A DNA stretch of 64,000 bases from NCBI GenBank assembly GCA_027488755.1, contig JAIYAZ010000105.1, forward strand, positions 19,900 through 83,899, given 5' to 3'. Within the stretch, counting starts at the first letter, position 1. Each line of letters opens with the position of its first letter. Source of the stretch: Verrucomicrobiaceae bacterium (GTDB lineage: Bacteria; Verrucomicrobiota; Verrucomicrobiia; Chthoniobacterales; JAATET01). The position numbers and the translations under genes are program-made. Positions 55,239 to 64,000 of the stretch are shown one piece after another. The notes under the pieces were generated by a model, which saw only the letters and a program-made list of their open reading frames with translations, was not told the origin of the DNA and did not search any database.

Positions 55239-55727
55239 TCAAGAAGTTTTTTCACGCCCGCCGGTCTCGGTACCCTCCAAAAGCGTCACGCCAAAGAAAT
55301 CCGCCAGCACCGCGCGATACACCGGCCGCTTCATCGCCGCCACCCAGACGAGGTCAAACTCCGCGGGCGCCACCCAGCGCACGGCGCGGAATTCCACCGT
55401 CTCCGGCTCCGCGAGAATCGCCCGCTCGTCCCCCGTAAAGTCGGCCAGAAAATACGTCTGCTCCTGCCCGCCGTAGCCGTTCTTCGTGCGCCCGGCCGGG
55501 AACTCGTAGCGATACGGCCCCCGCCGCGCCACCACCCGATAGGTCTCCGGCCCGAGCGCGAGCTCCTCGCGCACCTCCCGCGCCAGCGCCTCCTCAATCG
55601 TCTCGCCCGGGTCCACCCCGCCCTGCGGAAACTGCCAGGCGCCCGCCACGTCCGACCGTTCGCCGACGAGCACGCAGCCGTCGGCCCGGCAAAGAATCAA
55701 CGCGACATTGGGACGGTAGCGCACCAC
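55239..55727 (-). CDS. NUDIX hydrolase, RppH-like
   Basis: YRPNVALILCRADGCVLVGERSDVAGAWQFPQGGVDPGETIEEALAREVREELAL Nudix box. Start GTG 55727 suggested (ORF open to 55862). Confidence 0.85.
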   Translation of the reverse strand: MVRYRPNVALILCRADGCVLVGERSDVAGAWQFPQGGVDPGETIEEALAREVREELALGPETYRVVARRGPYRYEFPAGRTKNGYGGQEQTYFLADFTGDERAILAEPETVEFRAVRWVAPAEFDLVWVAAMKRPVYRAVLADFFGVTLLEGTETGGREKTS

Positions 55728-55861
55728 CGCGCCACGTTGCCCGCCGCCCGCGGTCCGCGCCAGCGCGAATTCACCCCCCCCGCCCCCGAGTCGCGCAACG
55801 AAGGGCTGGAATCGCCCGGGCGGTGGTCTATATTGCCGGCTCCGCTGCCCACCTTTTCCCA

Positions 55862-57331
55862 TTGAATAAACCCACGCACGAGTGCGGCGTCTTCGCCGTT
55901 TACGGCCATCCCGACGCCGCCATCCTCACCTACTACGGCCTCTTCGCGCTGCAACACCGCGGCCAGGAAAGCGCCGGCATCGTCTCCGCCGTCGGATCCG
56001 AGCGCACCTTCAACAGCCACAAAGGCATGGGCCTCGTCTCGCAGGTCTTCAGCATGCCCGAGCTCGAGCGGCTCAAGGGCGACCGCGCCATCGGCCACGT
56101 CCGCTACTCCACCACCGGCTCCAGCAACCTAAAGAACGCCCAGCCCTTCGTCGTCGACACCGCGCGCGGCCAGATCGCCATCGCCCACAACGGCAACCTC
56201 GTCAACGCCGCCCAGCTCCGCATCGAGCTCGAGGCCGAGGGTTCCATTTTCCAGACCACCGTCGACAGCGAGATCGCGCTCCACCTCCTCGCCAAGGCCC
56301 CCGAAGGCACGAACCCCATCGCCGCGCTCCGCCGCATGGAGGGCGCCTTCTCGCTCGTGATCCTCGGCGAGAACGAAATCATCGGCGTGCGCGACCCCTT
56401 CGGCTTCCGCCCGCTCGCGCTCGGCCGCCTCGACGGCGCCTACGTGCTTTCGTCCGAGACCTGCGCGTTCGACCTCATCCACGCCGAGTTCATCCGCGAG
56501 ATCGAACCCGGCGAGGTCGTCATCATCGACGACAACGGCATCCGCTCCGAGTGGCCGTTCCGCCGGGCGAAGAAGTCGTTCTGCATTTTCGAATACGTCT
56601 ATTTCGCCCGCCCCGACAGCACCATCGACGACATGAACGTCAAGGAGGTCCGCGTGCAAATGGGCCGCGAGCTCGCCCGCCTCCACCCCGTCGAAGCCGA
56701 TGTCGTCGTCCCCGTGCCGGACTCCGGCATCTACTCCGCCCTCGGATTTTCCGAGGAGCTCGGCATCCCCTTCGACCTCGCCTTCGTGCGCAACCACTAC
56801 ATCGGCCGCACCTTCATCCAGCCCACGCAGCTCATCCGCGACTTCAACGTCCGCGTGAAGCTCAACCTCATTGGCGACGCCGTGCGGGGCAAACGCGTCG
56901 TCGTCATCGACGACTCGATCGTCCGCGGCACCACCGCCCGCACCCGCGTCGTCAATCTCCGCGAGGCCGGCGCCAAGGAGGTCCACCTCCGCATCAGCTG
57001 CCCGCCGCACAAGCACGCCTGCTTCTACGGCATCGACTTCCCCGACCCCGAGAAGCTCCTCGCGAACCAGATGTCGCCCGAGCAAATCTGCGACTACCTC
57101 GGCGCCGACAGCCTCGGCTACCTCGACGTCGACGCCATGGTCCGCGCCACCGGCCTCCCGAAAAGCGGCTTCTGCATGGCCTGCTTCGACGGCCATTACC
57201 CGCTGCCCTACGACGAGGCCTTCGACAAACTCGTCATGGAAAAACGCCGCGGCCGGGCCCGCCTCCTGCCCCCGCCCGAAACCGAAACCCCCCTCTTCCC
57301 CGCCGAGTCCACCCTTGGCCGCCAACCCTGA
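55862..57331 (+). CDS. purF: Amidophosphoribosyltransferase
   Basis: ECGVFAVYGHPDAAILTYYGLFALQHRGQESAGI; PRPP motif VVVIDDSIVRGTTARTRVV; TTG start 55862 suggested. Confidence 0.95.
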   Translation: MNKPTHECGVFAVYGHPDAAILTYYGLFALQHRGQESAGIVSAVGSERTFNSHKGMGLVSQVFSMPELERLKGDRAIGHVRYSTTGSSNLKNAQPFVVDTARGQIAIAHNGNLVNAAQLRIELEAEGSIFQTTVDSEIALHLLAKAPEGTNPIAALRRMEGAFSLVILGENEIIGVRDPFGFRPLALGRLDGAYVLSSETCAFDLIHAEFIREIEPGEVVIIDDNGIRSEWPFRRAKKSFCIFEYVYFARPDSTIDDMNVKEVRVQMGRELARLHPVEADVVVPVPDSGIYSALGFSEELGIPFDLAFVRNHYIGRTFIQPTQLIRDFNVRVKLNLIGDAVRGKRVVVIDDSIVRGTTARTRVVNLREAGAKEVHLRISCPPHKHACFYGIDFPDPEKLLANQMSPEQICDYLGADSLGYLDVDAMVRATGLPKSGFCMACFDGHYPLPYDEAFDKLVMEKRRGRARLLPPPETETPLFPAESTLGRQP

Positions 57332-57338
57332 CCCCGCC

Positions 57339-58397
57339 GTGCCCAGCCATCCAAAGTCCAAAGTCTCCCGTCCGAAATCCCAAAAGGCCTACGCGGCCGC
57401 CGGCGTCGACGTGGATCTCGGCAACGCCGTGAAGCGCGGCATCCAGCGCCTCGTCCGCGAAACGCACGGCCCGGAGGTCCTCGGCAAAATCGGCGGATTC
57501 GGCGGCCTCTTCCGCCCCGACTTCCGCGGCATGAAGGAGCCCGTTCTCGTTTCCAGCGTCGACGGCGTCGGCACGAAGCTGAAGATCGCCTTCGCCACCG
57601 GCCGCCACGACACCATCGGGCAGGACCTCGTGAACCACTGCATCGACGACATCGCCGTCGTCGGCGCCCGCCCGCTCTTCTTCCTCGATTACCTCGCCAG
57701 CGCCACGCTCGAGCCCGCCGTTTTCACGCAAATCCTCAAGGGCTTCGCCAAGGCCTGCAAAGCCGGCGGCTGCGCCCTCATCGGCGGCGAAACCGCGCAG
57801 ATGCCCGGCATGTATCTGCCCGGCGAATACGACGTCGCCGGCACCATCGTCGGCGTCGTCGACCGCGCGAAAATGCTCGACGGCTCCCGCGTCAAAAAAG
57901 GCGACGTCCTCATCGGCCTCGCCTCCAACGGCCTGCACACGAACGGCTACTCGCTCGCCCGCAAGGTCCTCTTCGATCAACTCGGCCTCACCCCCGCGTC
58001 GAAGCTCGAGGGCGTCAAGGGCACGCTCGGCGACGAACTCCTCCGCGTGCACAAAAACTACCAGCCGCTCATGGCCGGCCTGCCGCCCCGCGTCCTCAAG
58101 GCCGCCGCGCACATCACCGGCGGCGGCTTGATCGACAACCTTCCCCGCGTGCTCCCCTCCACGCTCGACGCCCGCATCGACGTCGGCACCTGGAAGGTGC
58201 CTGCCATCTTCCAGCACATCGGCCAGGCCGGCAAAATCGACCCCGTCGAAATGCACCAGGTCTTTAACATGGGCATCGGCATGGTGCTCATCGTCGCGGA
58301 GAAGGACGTCGCCGCCACCCTGCGTCACACCCGCGGCGCGGTGATCGGGCGCATCGTCCCCGGCGGACGCGGCGTCGTCCGCCTCGAGGGGCTGTAA
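57339..58397 (+). CDS. purM: Phosphoribosylformylglycinamidine cyclo-ligase
   Basis: AYAAAGVDVDLGNAVKRG...SVDGVGTKLKIAFATGRHDTIGQDLVNHCIDDI...GETAQMPGMYLPGEYDVAG. GTG start 57339. Confidence 0.95.
   Translation: MPSHPKSKVSRPKSQKAYAAAGVDVDLGNAVKRGIQRLVRETHGPEVLGKIGGFGGLFRPDFRGMKEPVLVSSVDGVGTKLKIAFATGRHDTIGQDLVNHCIDDIAVVGARPLFFLDYLASATLEPAVFTQILKGFAKACKAGGCALIGGETAQMPGMYLPGEYDVAGTIVGVVDRAKMLDGSRVKKGDVLIGLASNGLHTNGYSLARKVLFDQLGLTPASKLEGVKGTLGDELLRVHKNYQPLMAGLPPRVLKAAAHITGGGLIDNLPRVLPSTLDARIDVGTWKVPAIFQHIGQAGKIDPVEMHQVFNMGIGMVLIVAEKDVAATLRHTRGAVIGRIVPGGRGVVRLEGL
57349..57383 (+). repeat. Degenerate heptanucleotide array (RTCCAAA)5 at 5' end of purM
   Basis: atccaaa gtccaaa gtctccc gtccgaa atcccaa; encodes HPKSKVSRPKSQ. 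Confidence 0.65.
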
Positions 58398-58412
58398 GTC
58401 CCGTTCGCCCGC

Positions 58413-60047
58413 ATGTCCGCACCCGCCCCGATCGACCGCCCCCGCACCCGCTGGGCGATGCGTCTCCTGGGGTGGCTGGCCCTGGCCGCCCTCGCCCTGC
58501 TCTTCACGACGGCGAACTGGTTCTCCTCGCTCAAAGTCGGGCCGCTCTCGATGACGCCCGCCTACGACGACGTCGTCTACCTCAACAAGGCGTCCATCGC
58601 CCACCACCTCGCCCGCGAACAGGGCCCGCTCGCGATGGTCCGCTACCTCGGCACGGAGTATCTCCACGCCCCCTTCCCGGTGCTGCTCGCCCTCGGCGGA
58701 TTCGCCGTCCTCGGGCCCGACCTGGCCCGCGTCTACTTCGCGCTCGCCCTCGTCGTCTTCACCTGGCTCGCCCTCGTGGCCTGGCTGGCGCGCGCGCTGC
58801 CGCCCGGCCTGCGCGCCGCCGTCGTGCTCGGCTCGCTCACGCTGCCCTTCGTCGCCACCGCCGCGCAGCAATTCCGCCCCGACCCGATGTGGACCATCGT
58901 GCTCTCCGCGGCCGGCGTGTTTTTTCTCGCCGCCGAACGCCCGTTCGCCGGCCGCCGTCCCGCCGTGCTCTACGGCCTCGCCCTCGGCCTCGCGCTGCTG
59001 ACGAAGCCCTCGACCTTCGCGATGACGTTTCTCGTTATGGGCGGCTGCTGGCTGCTCGCCGCCGGCGCGGCCCTCGTCACCCGCCGCGCCGACGCCCGCG
59101 CGCTCGGCGTCTCCCTGGCCTGGACCGCCGCGGTCGCCGTGCTGGTCTGCGGCTGGTATGTCGGCCCGAACGCCCGCCCGATTTTCGACTACTTCTACCA
59201 GAACAGCTTTGGCGAAAACCGGGATGTCTGGGGTTACAAATTCGGCCTCTGGAAGCAGTGGACGTATTACTTCCAGGGTCCCGCCCTCGCCTCGAATCTC
59301 GGCGGCCTCGTCTTCCCGCTCCTCTTCGCCTACCTCGTCGGCGCCGGGCGCGACCTCTGGCGCGGCGAAACCCTCTTCGTGCGCATCCGCGGCGGGGCGT
59401 TTCTCTGGATGCTCGGCGGCCTCATCCTCGTGAACAGCGCCTTCGGCATGAAAAGCCCGTATCTCGGTGGGTCGCTCTACGGCTTCCTCATGTTCGGCGC
59501 CCTCTGGCAGATCACCCGCTTTCTGGGCTGGGGCATCACCGCCGGCTGGTGGGCCTCCCGCCCGCGCCAAATCGTGGCGGCCCTCGGCTTCTGCGCCGTG
59601 ATGCTCGGCGGCATGAGCTACCCCGAGGTCTGCGTCGTCAACCGCTTCACCGCCGCGCCGGTCACCGCGATCAACCGCGGCGTCTTTCGCGACCTCGCCC
59701 GCAACGCCCAGGCCGGCCAGACGCTCCTCGCCGTCCAGTCCGGGCCGGTCGTGCATGAATACCTCGCCATGGCCCTTCGCGCGAAAAAGCGGCCCATCGA
59801 AATCCGCAGCGGCGCCTTCTTCAGCGACCTCGACCGGCTCAAACGCGTCGCCCGCAAGACGGATTTCGTGCTCCTCCAGGACCCCGGGACCCTCGGCCGC
59901 CCCGGGGCCGAAATGCCGTCCGAGGCCCTCCTGCCGTCCGCCCTGACCTTTTTCCAGGGCAGCCCCGACTGGCAGTTGGTCAACCAATACCCCGATCAAC
60001 GCGGCAAGTTCGTTTACCTCTACCGCAACCTCTCGCCCGCCCGATGA
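58413..60047 (+). CDS. Glycosyltransferase family 39-like multi-pass membrane protein
   Basis: PAYDDVVYLNKASIAHHLAREQGPLAMVRYLGTEYLHAPFPVLL; about ten hydrophobic segments. Confidence 0.75.
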   Translation: MSAPAPIDRPRTRWAMRLLGWLALAALALLFTTANWFSSLKVGPLSMTPAYDDVVYLNKASIAHHLAREQGPLAMVRYLGTEYLHAPFPVLLALGGFAVLGPDLARVYFALALVVFTWLALVAWLARALPPGLRAAVVLGSLTLPFVATAAQQFRPDPMWTIVLSAAGVFFLAAERPFAGRRPAVLYGLALGLALLTKPSTFAMTFLVMGGCWLLAAGAALVTRRADARALGVSLAWTAAVAVLVCGWYVGPNARPIFDYFYQNSFGENRDVWGYKFGLWKQWTYYFQGPALASNLGGLVFPLLFAYLVGAGRDLWRGETLFVRIRGGAFLWMLGGLILVNSAFGMKSPYLGGSLYGFLMFGALWQITRFLGWGITAGWWASRPRQIVAALGFCAVMLGGMSYPEVCVVNRFTAAPVTAINRGVFRDLARNAQAGQTLLAVQSGPVVHEYLAMALRAKKRPIEIRSGAFFSDLDRLKRVARKTDFVLLQDPGTLGRPGAEMPSEALLPSALTFFQGSPDWQLVNQYPDQRGKFVYLYRNLSPAR

Positions 60048-60787
60048 ACGTCTGCGTGGTGATTCCCTGCTACCGGGATGCCGACCGCCTCGCGCGCTAC
60101 CTGCCGCTCCTCGCGGAGGCCCTCCCCGCCGACGCCGGCGCCACGCTCCTCGTCGTCGACGACGGCTCGGGCCCCGGGCACGCCGAACATACCGCCGAAG
60201 TCGTCGAAGCCGCCCGCGCCCGCTTCCCCCACGTCCTGCCGCTCCTCGCGCTGCCGGCCAATCGCGGCAAGGGCGGTGCCGTTTACGCCGGCTGGGAGGC
60301 CGCCCCCGCCGACGCCGAATGGCTTGCCTTCGTCGACGCCGACGGTGCCGTCTCCGCGCCCGAGGTGGCGCGCGTTTTGGAACTCGTGCGCGCCGACTCC
60401 ACCGGCACCGCCGCCTGGCTCGCCAGCCGCGTCAAAATGCTCGGCCATACCGTCGACCGCAGCGTGAAGCGCCACCTCAGCGGGCGGATCTTCGCCACGC
60501 TCACCTCGATCGCCACCGGGCTCGGCGTCTACGACTCCCAGTGCGGGCTCAAGGTCGTCCGCCGCGACGCCTTCGCGCGCATCCGCCCCCACCTGCGCGA
60601 AACCCGCTTCGCCTTTGACGTCGAACTGCTCGTCCACCTCGACCGTGCCGGATACCGCCTCCGCGAAGTGCCCGTGGACTGGAGCGACGTCCCCGGCAGC
60701 AAGGTCGCCCTCGGCCGCGACAGCCTCCAAATGGCCGGCGCACTCCTGCGCATTCGCCGCGGGTTGGCCCCAATTTCACGCCCCTAG
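60044..60787 (+). CDS. GT2 family glycosyltransferase (dolichyl-phosphate glucosyltransferase-like)
   Basis: VCVVIPCYRDADRLARYLPLL...LLVVDDGSGPG...NRGKGGAVYAGW...FVDADGAV. Confidence 0.88.
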   Translation: MNVCVVIPCYRDADRLARYLPLLAEALPADAGATLLVVDDGSGPGHAEHTAEVVEAARARFPHVLPLLALPANRGKGGAVYAGWEAAPADAEWLAFVDADGAVSAPEVARVLELVRADSTGTAAWLASRVKMLGHTVDRSVKRHLSGRIFATLTSIATGLGVYDSQCGLKVVRRDAFARIRPHLRETRFAFDVELLVHLDRAGYRLREVPVDWSDVPGSKVALGRDSLQMAGALLRIRRGLAPISRP

Positions 60788-60835
60788 CGAATCCTGCTTG
60801 CGTCGGGCCGTCCGCCCGCCGACTTATGAAGCACC

Positions 60836-61822
60836 ATGTTTTGGAAACGCCTGGGGAATAAGCCGGTGCTCGGCGTTGGCCTTGGCGTTGGCCTCGTGGG
60901 TGCCGTCGCCCTGGCCGTGCGCTACGGCATGCAGCGCGTCACCCGCCAGCCGTTGCCCGACATCATTTCCCCCGCGATCTTCGCGACCCGCGTCTGCCAG
61001 AGCACGCACGGCGAAATCGTCTACCACACCTCGGGCGCGGGGGAGCCCCTCGTCTTCCTCCACGGCATCTACCCCGGGGCCTCGTCGTTTGAATGGTCGC
61101 GCGTCTACCCGCAGTTCGCCGTCGGCTGGCAGGTCGTCGCGCCGGACCTCATCGGCTTCGGCGAGTCCGAGCGCCCCCGCCGTGGCCTGGACGCCGACGA
61201 CCACGTGCGTGCCCTCGCCGATCTGCTCTTTACCGTCAGTCCCGGCCAGCCCGCCACCCTCGTCGCCTCCGGCTTCGGTGCCGCCCTCGCCGTGAAGCTG
61301 GCCGTCCAGCACCCCGACCTCGTCCGTCGCCTCGTGCTCTACGCGCCCATCGGCCTCGACGCCTCGCTCCGCCGCATGCCCTTCGGCATGGCCGCGCTCT
61401 CCCGCGTCCCCGCCCTCAACCGTTTCGTTTACCGGAACTACTTCGCCCGCGGGCCCTTCATCCGCGGTTGGGTCAGCCGCTTCGGCTACGGCGACCCCTC
61501 CCGCGCCGGCGACGACATCATCGACGTGCTCACGAGCTTTGCCGGCCAATACGGCGCCGAGCACGCCATGCTCGCATTCCTCCGCGGCCGTCTCCTCTAC
61601 GACGTGAAATCCCAGCTCGGCCGCCTCGCCCCGCCCGTCTCGGTCCTCTGGCCCAACCTCCCCGACCGCTACCCGCCCGCCGCCGCCGAGCGGCTCGTCG
61701 CCGCCATGCCCCGCGCCCGCCTCCTGCTGGCCGGCTGCACCGCCGCGCTCGGCGCGCTCGAAACCCCCGACATTCTCCAGCGCCTCCTCGACGAGGAACT
61801 CCACCGCGCCGAGGCCGCCTGA
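60836..61822 (+). CDS. Alpha/beta-hydrolase fold protein, probable pseudoenzyme
   Basis: PLVFLHGIYPGASSFEWSRVYPQFAVGWQVVAPDLIGFGESERP...TLVASGFGAALAVKLAVQHPDLVRRLVLYAP. Confidence 0.8.
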   Translation: MFWKRLGNKPVLGVGLGVGLVGAVALAVRYGMQRVTRQPLPDIISPAIFATRVCQSTHGEIVYHTSGAGEPLVFLHGIYPGASSFEWSRVYPQFAVGWQVVAPDLIGFGESERPRRGLDADDHVRALADLLFTVSPGQPATLVASGFGAALAVKLAVQHPDLVRRLVLYAPIGLDASLRRMPFGMAALSRVPALNRFVYRNYFARGPFIRGWVSRFGYGDPSRAGDDIIDVLTSFAGQYGAEHAMLAFLRGRLLYDVKSQLGRLAPPVSVLWPNLPDRYPPAAAERLVAAMPRARLLLAGCTAALGALETPDILQRLLDEELHRAEAA

Positions 61823-61890
61823 CCGCCCGGCAAAAAGCCTTCCCGATCCTTGCACTTTCGCCGCGCCGACCCCATAAACGTCGCGCTGCC

Positions 61891-63177
61891 GTGAACGTCT
61901 CCGATCTCCGGGAAATTCTCCAATACGTGCCCCGCTTCCGGGGCCGCACGTTCGTGGTTGCGGTCGACGGGGAAGTCGCCGCCTCCCCGAATTTTCAAAA
62001 CATCCTCCTCGACCTCGCCGTGCTCCGCTCCCTCAGCGTGCGCACCGTCGTCGTCCACGGCGCCAGCTGGCAGATCGGCGAACTCGCCCGCGACCGCGGC
62101 GTCGCCCTCACCAACGCCGACGGCACCGGCATCACCGACGCCGGCACGCTTCAGGTCAGCATCGACGCCGCCATCCGGCTCACCAACGAAATCATGGAGG
62201 GCCTCTCGGCCGTGGACCTCCGCGCCGCCTACCTCAACGCCATCATCGCGCACCCCGCCGGCATCCTCGGCGGCACCGATTTCCAATTCACCGGCCGGGT
62301 CGAACGCGTCGACACTAAGGCGCTCAAGCTCCTCCTCGAGGAAGGCATTGTGCCCGTCATCCCCCCGCTCGGTTTTGACGGCGAAGGCCGCACCTACCGC
62401 GTGAACTCCGACAGCATCGCCGTCGAGGTCGCCGAGGCCCTGCAAGCCGCCAAAATCATTTTCCTCGCGCCCACCGCCGCCTTCCAGCCCGCCGGCTGGC
62501 TGCCGCGCCTCCTCTCCATTGCCGAGACCGAGGACGTCCTCCGCCGCCACCGCGCCACCGCCCCCGTCGGCCTGCTCTCCAAGCTCGAGGCCGCCGCTCG
62601 CGCCTGCCGCCAGGGCGTGCCCCGCGCCCACCTCCTCGACGGCGAGATCAACGAAGCCCTGCTCACCGAAATCTTCAGCCACGAAGGCTTCGGCACCATG
62701 GTCTACTCCAACGAATACCAGCAGATCCGCCGCATCTTCAAAAAGGACGTCCGCAGCGTGATGACGCTCATCCGGCAGTCCGTGCAAAGCGAGGAACTCG
62801 TCAACCGCACCCGCAACGACATCCTCGAACACATCGAGGATTACTGGGTCCTCGAGGTCGACCGGCAGCCCGTCGCCTGCGTCGCCCTCCACGTCTACCC
62901 CGAGGAAAAGGCCGGCGAGCTCGCCTGCCTCTACGTCAGCAAGGCCCACGAAAACCAGGGCTACGGCCGCAAGCTCATGGGCTTCGTCGAAAGCCTCGCC
63001 CGCGACAAGGGCCTCACCCGCCTCTTCGCCCTCTCCACCCAGGCCTTTATGTTCCTCCAGCAAAAAGGCGGTTACGCCGAGATCTCCCCCGAGGCCCTGC
63101 CGCCGGTCCGCCTCGAACGATACGTCCAGAGCGGCCGCCGCTCCAAGGTGCTCGTGAAATCGATCGCCGCCGCCTGA
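61891..63177 (+). CDS. argA: Amino-acid N-acetyltransferase (ArgA-type AAK + GNAT)
   Basis: GTG start; RGRTFVVAVDGEVAASPNFQNILLDLAVLRSLSVRTVVVHGAS...RVNSDSIAVEVAEAL; C-terminal GNAT LYVSKAHENQGYGRKLMGFVE. Confidence 0.88.
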   Translation: MNVSDLREILQYVPRFRGRTFVVAVDGEVAASPNFQNILLDLAVLRSLSVRTVVVHGASWQIGELARDRGVALTNADGTGITDAGTLQVSIDAAIRLTNEIMEGLSAVDLRAAYLNAIIAHPAGILGGTDFQFTGRVERVDTKALKLLLEEGIVPVIPPLGFDGEGRTYRVNSDSIAVEVAEALQAAKIIFLAPTAAFQPAGWLPRLLSIAETEDVLRRHRATAPVGLLSKLEAAARACRQGVPRAHLLDGEINEALLTEIFSHEGFGTMVYSNEYQQIRRIFKKDVRSVMTLIRQSVQSEELVNRTRNDILEHIEDYWVLEVDRQPVACVALHVYPEEKAGELACLYVSKAHENQGYGRKLMGFVESLARDKGLTRLFALSTQAFMFLQQKGGYAEISPEALPPVRLERYVQSGRRSKVLVKSIAAA

Positions 63178-64000
63178 TGCACCCCTCCCTCAATGGTTGG
63201 AACCTGTTTGTCGACGGGTTCGTCATCGTCGTTTATTTCGTCGCCATCGTCGGCATCGGGCTCTACGCCGGCCGGCGCAACACCAGCCTCAAGGAGTTCT
63301 CCCTCGGCGGACACAGCATCCCCTGGTGGGCCGTGCTCGCCTCCATCATCGCCGCGGAAACCAGCGCCGCGACCTTTCTCGGCGCACCCGCCGAGGGCTT
63401 CAAGACCCGCAGCTTCGCCTACGCCCAGCTCGCCATCGGCACCATCATCGCCCGCATCATCATCGCCTACCTCTTCATCGCGCCCTACTACAAATACAAC
63501 GTCCAGAGCATCTACGAATTCCTCACCATCCGCTTCGGCACCCGCACGAAAAACATGGCCAGCGGCATCTTCCTGGTCACCCGCGTGCTCGGCATCGGCG
63601 TGCGGCTCTACCTCGGCGGCGTGATCCTCGTCGTCATCTGGCGCTACCTCCTGCCGGACATTCCCGTTAACCTCGGCACCTACTTCTGGGGCATCGTCTT
63701 CGTCACCTTCGTCACCACGCTCTACACCGCCATCGGCGGCATCAAGGCCGTCGTCTGGACCGACCTCATCCAGGCCTGCCTCATGATCGGCGCCATCTTT
63801 TTCGCCATCGGCGCCATCCTCATGGACATCCCCGGCGGCCTGGCCGAGGTCGGCCGCCGCCTCGAAGGGCAGGATCTCTCGATGTTCCAGACCGGCTGGG
63901 ACGCCGCGAAACCCTTCGGCGACGCGCTCCGCGGCATGCTCGAAAATCCCTACACGATCTTCGCCGCCGTCATCGGCTCGACCTTCCTCACCATGGCCAC
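63177..64000 (+). CDS. Sodium:solute symporter (SSS family), partial at window end
   Basis: DGFVIVVYFVAIVGIGLYAGRRNTSLKEFSLGGHSIPWWAVLASIIAAETSAATFLGAPAEGF; open to window end. Confidence 0.88.
   Translation, partial: MHPSLNGWNLFVDGFVIVVYFVAIVGIGLYAGRRNTSLKEFSLGGHSIPWWAVLASIIAAETSAATFLGAPAEGFKTRSFAYAQLAIGTIIARIIIAYLFIAPYYKYNVQSIYEFLTIRFGTRTKNMASGIFLVTRVLGIGVRLYLGGVILVVIWRYLLPDIPVNLGTYFWGIVFVTFVTTLYTAIGGIKAVVWTDLIQACLMIGAIFFAIGAILMDIPGGLAEVGRRLEGQDLSMFQTGWDAAKPFGDALRGMLENPYTIFAAVIGSTFLTMA

Overview
GC-rich bacterial chromosomal window, most consistent with Verrucomicrobiota (inference from gene repertoire and intergenic repeat style; no search was run). It is densely coding, with about 65 CDS on both strands, one tRNA-Pro(TGG), and no phage, transposase, CRISPR array or rRNA that I can see. 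Recognisable blocks are: sufE/tatD/tcdA; a cyclase-STAND-TPR signalling protein; a three-gene cluster resembling bacterial ceramide synthesis (serine palmitoyltransferase / BcerS-like GNAT / NAD-dependent epimerase); purD, tyrS, hrpB, manA, trxB; fur-like-sufCBD; dnaJ-like/serS/tilS; phr; lpxI-Gfo/Idh-lpxB; a divergent pair of paralogous glycosyltransferases; pyrE; orphan parA plus amidase; the rpmH-rnpA-yidD-yidC-jag cluster; purF-purM; argA; and a partial SSS symporter. The main points for follow-up are: (1) the putative sphingolipid cluster with a 110-nt out-of-frame overlap between its first two genes; (2) rnpA, which has no ATG/GTG/TTG start and lies in frame directly after the rpmH stop; (3) three predicted pseudoenzymes (MBL-fold lipoprotein, S41-like protein, alpha/beta-hydrolase) whose catalytic residues are replaced; (4) several families of short-period tandem repeats (7, 8 and 9 bp) and REP-like palindromes that supply start-region, stop or coding sequence to adjacent genes; (5) a bacterial Mpv17/PMP22-like membrane protein. 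All family calls come from reading motifs, not from database searches.
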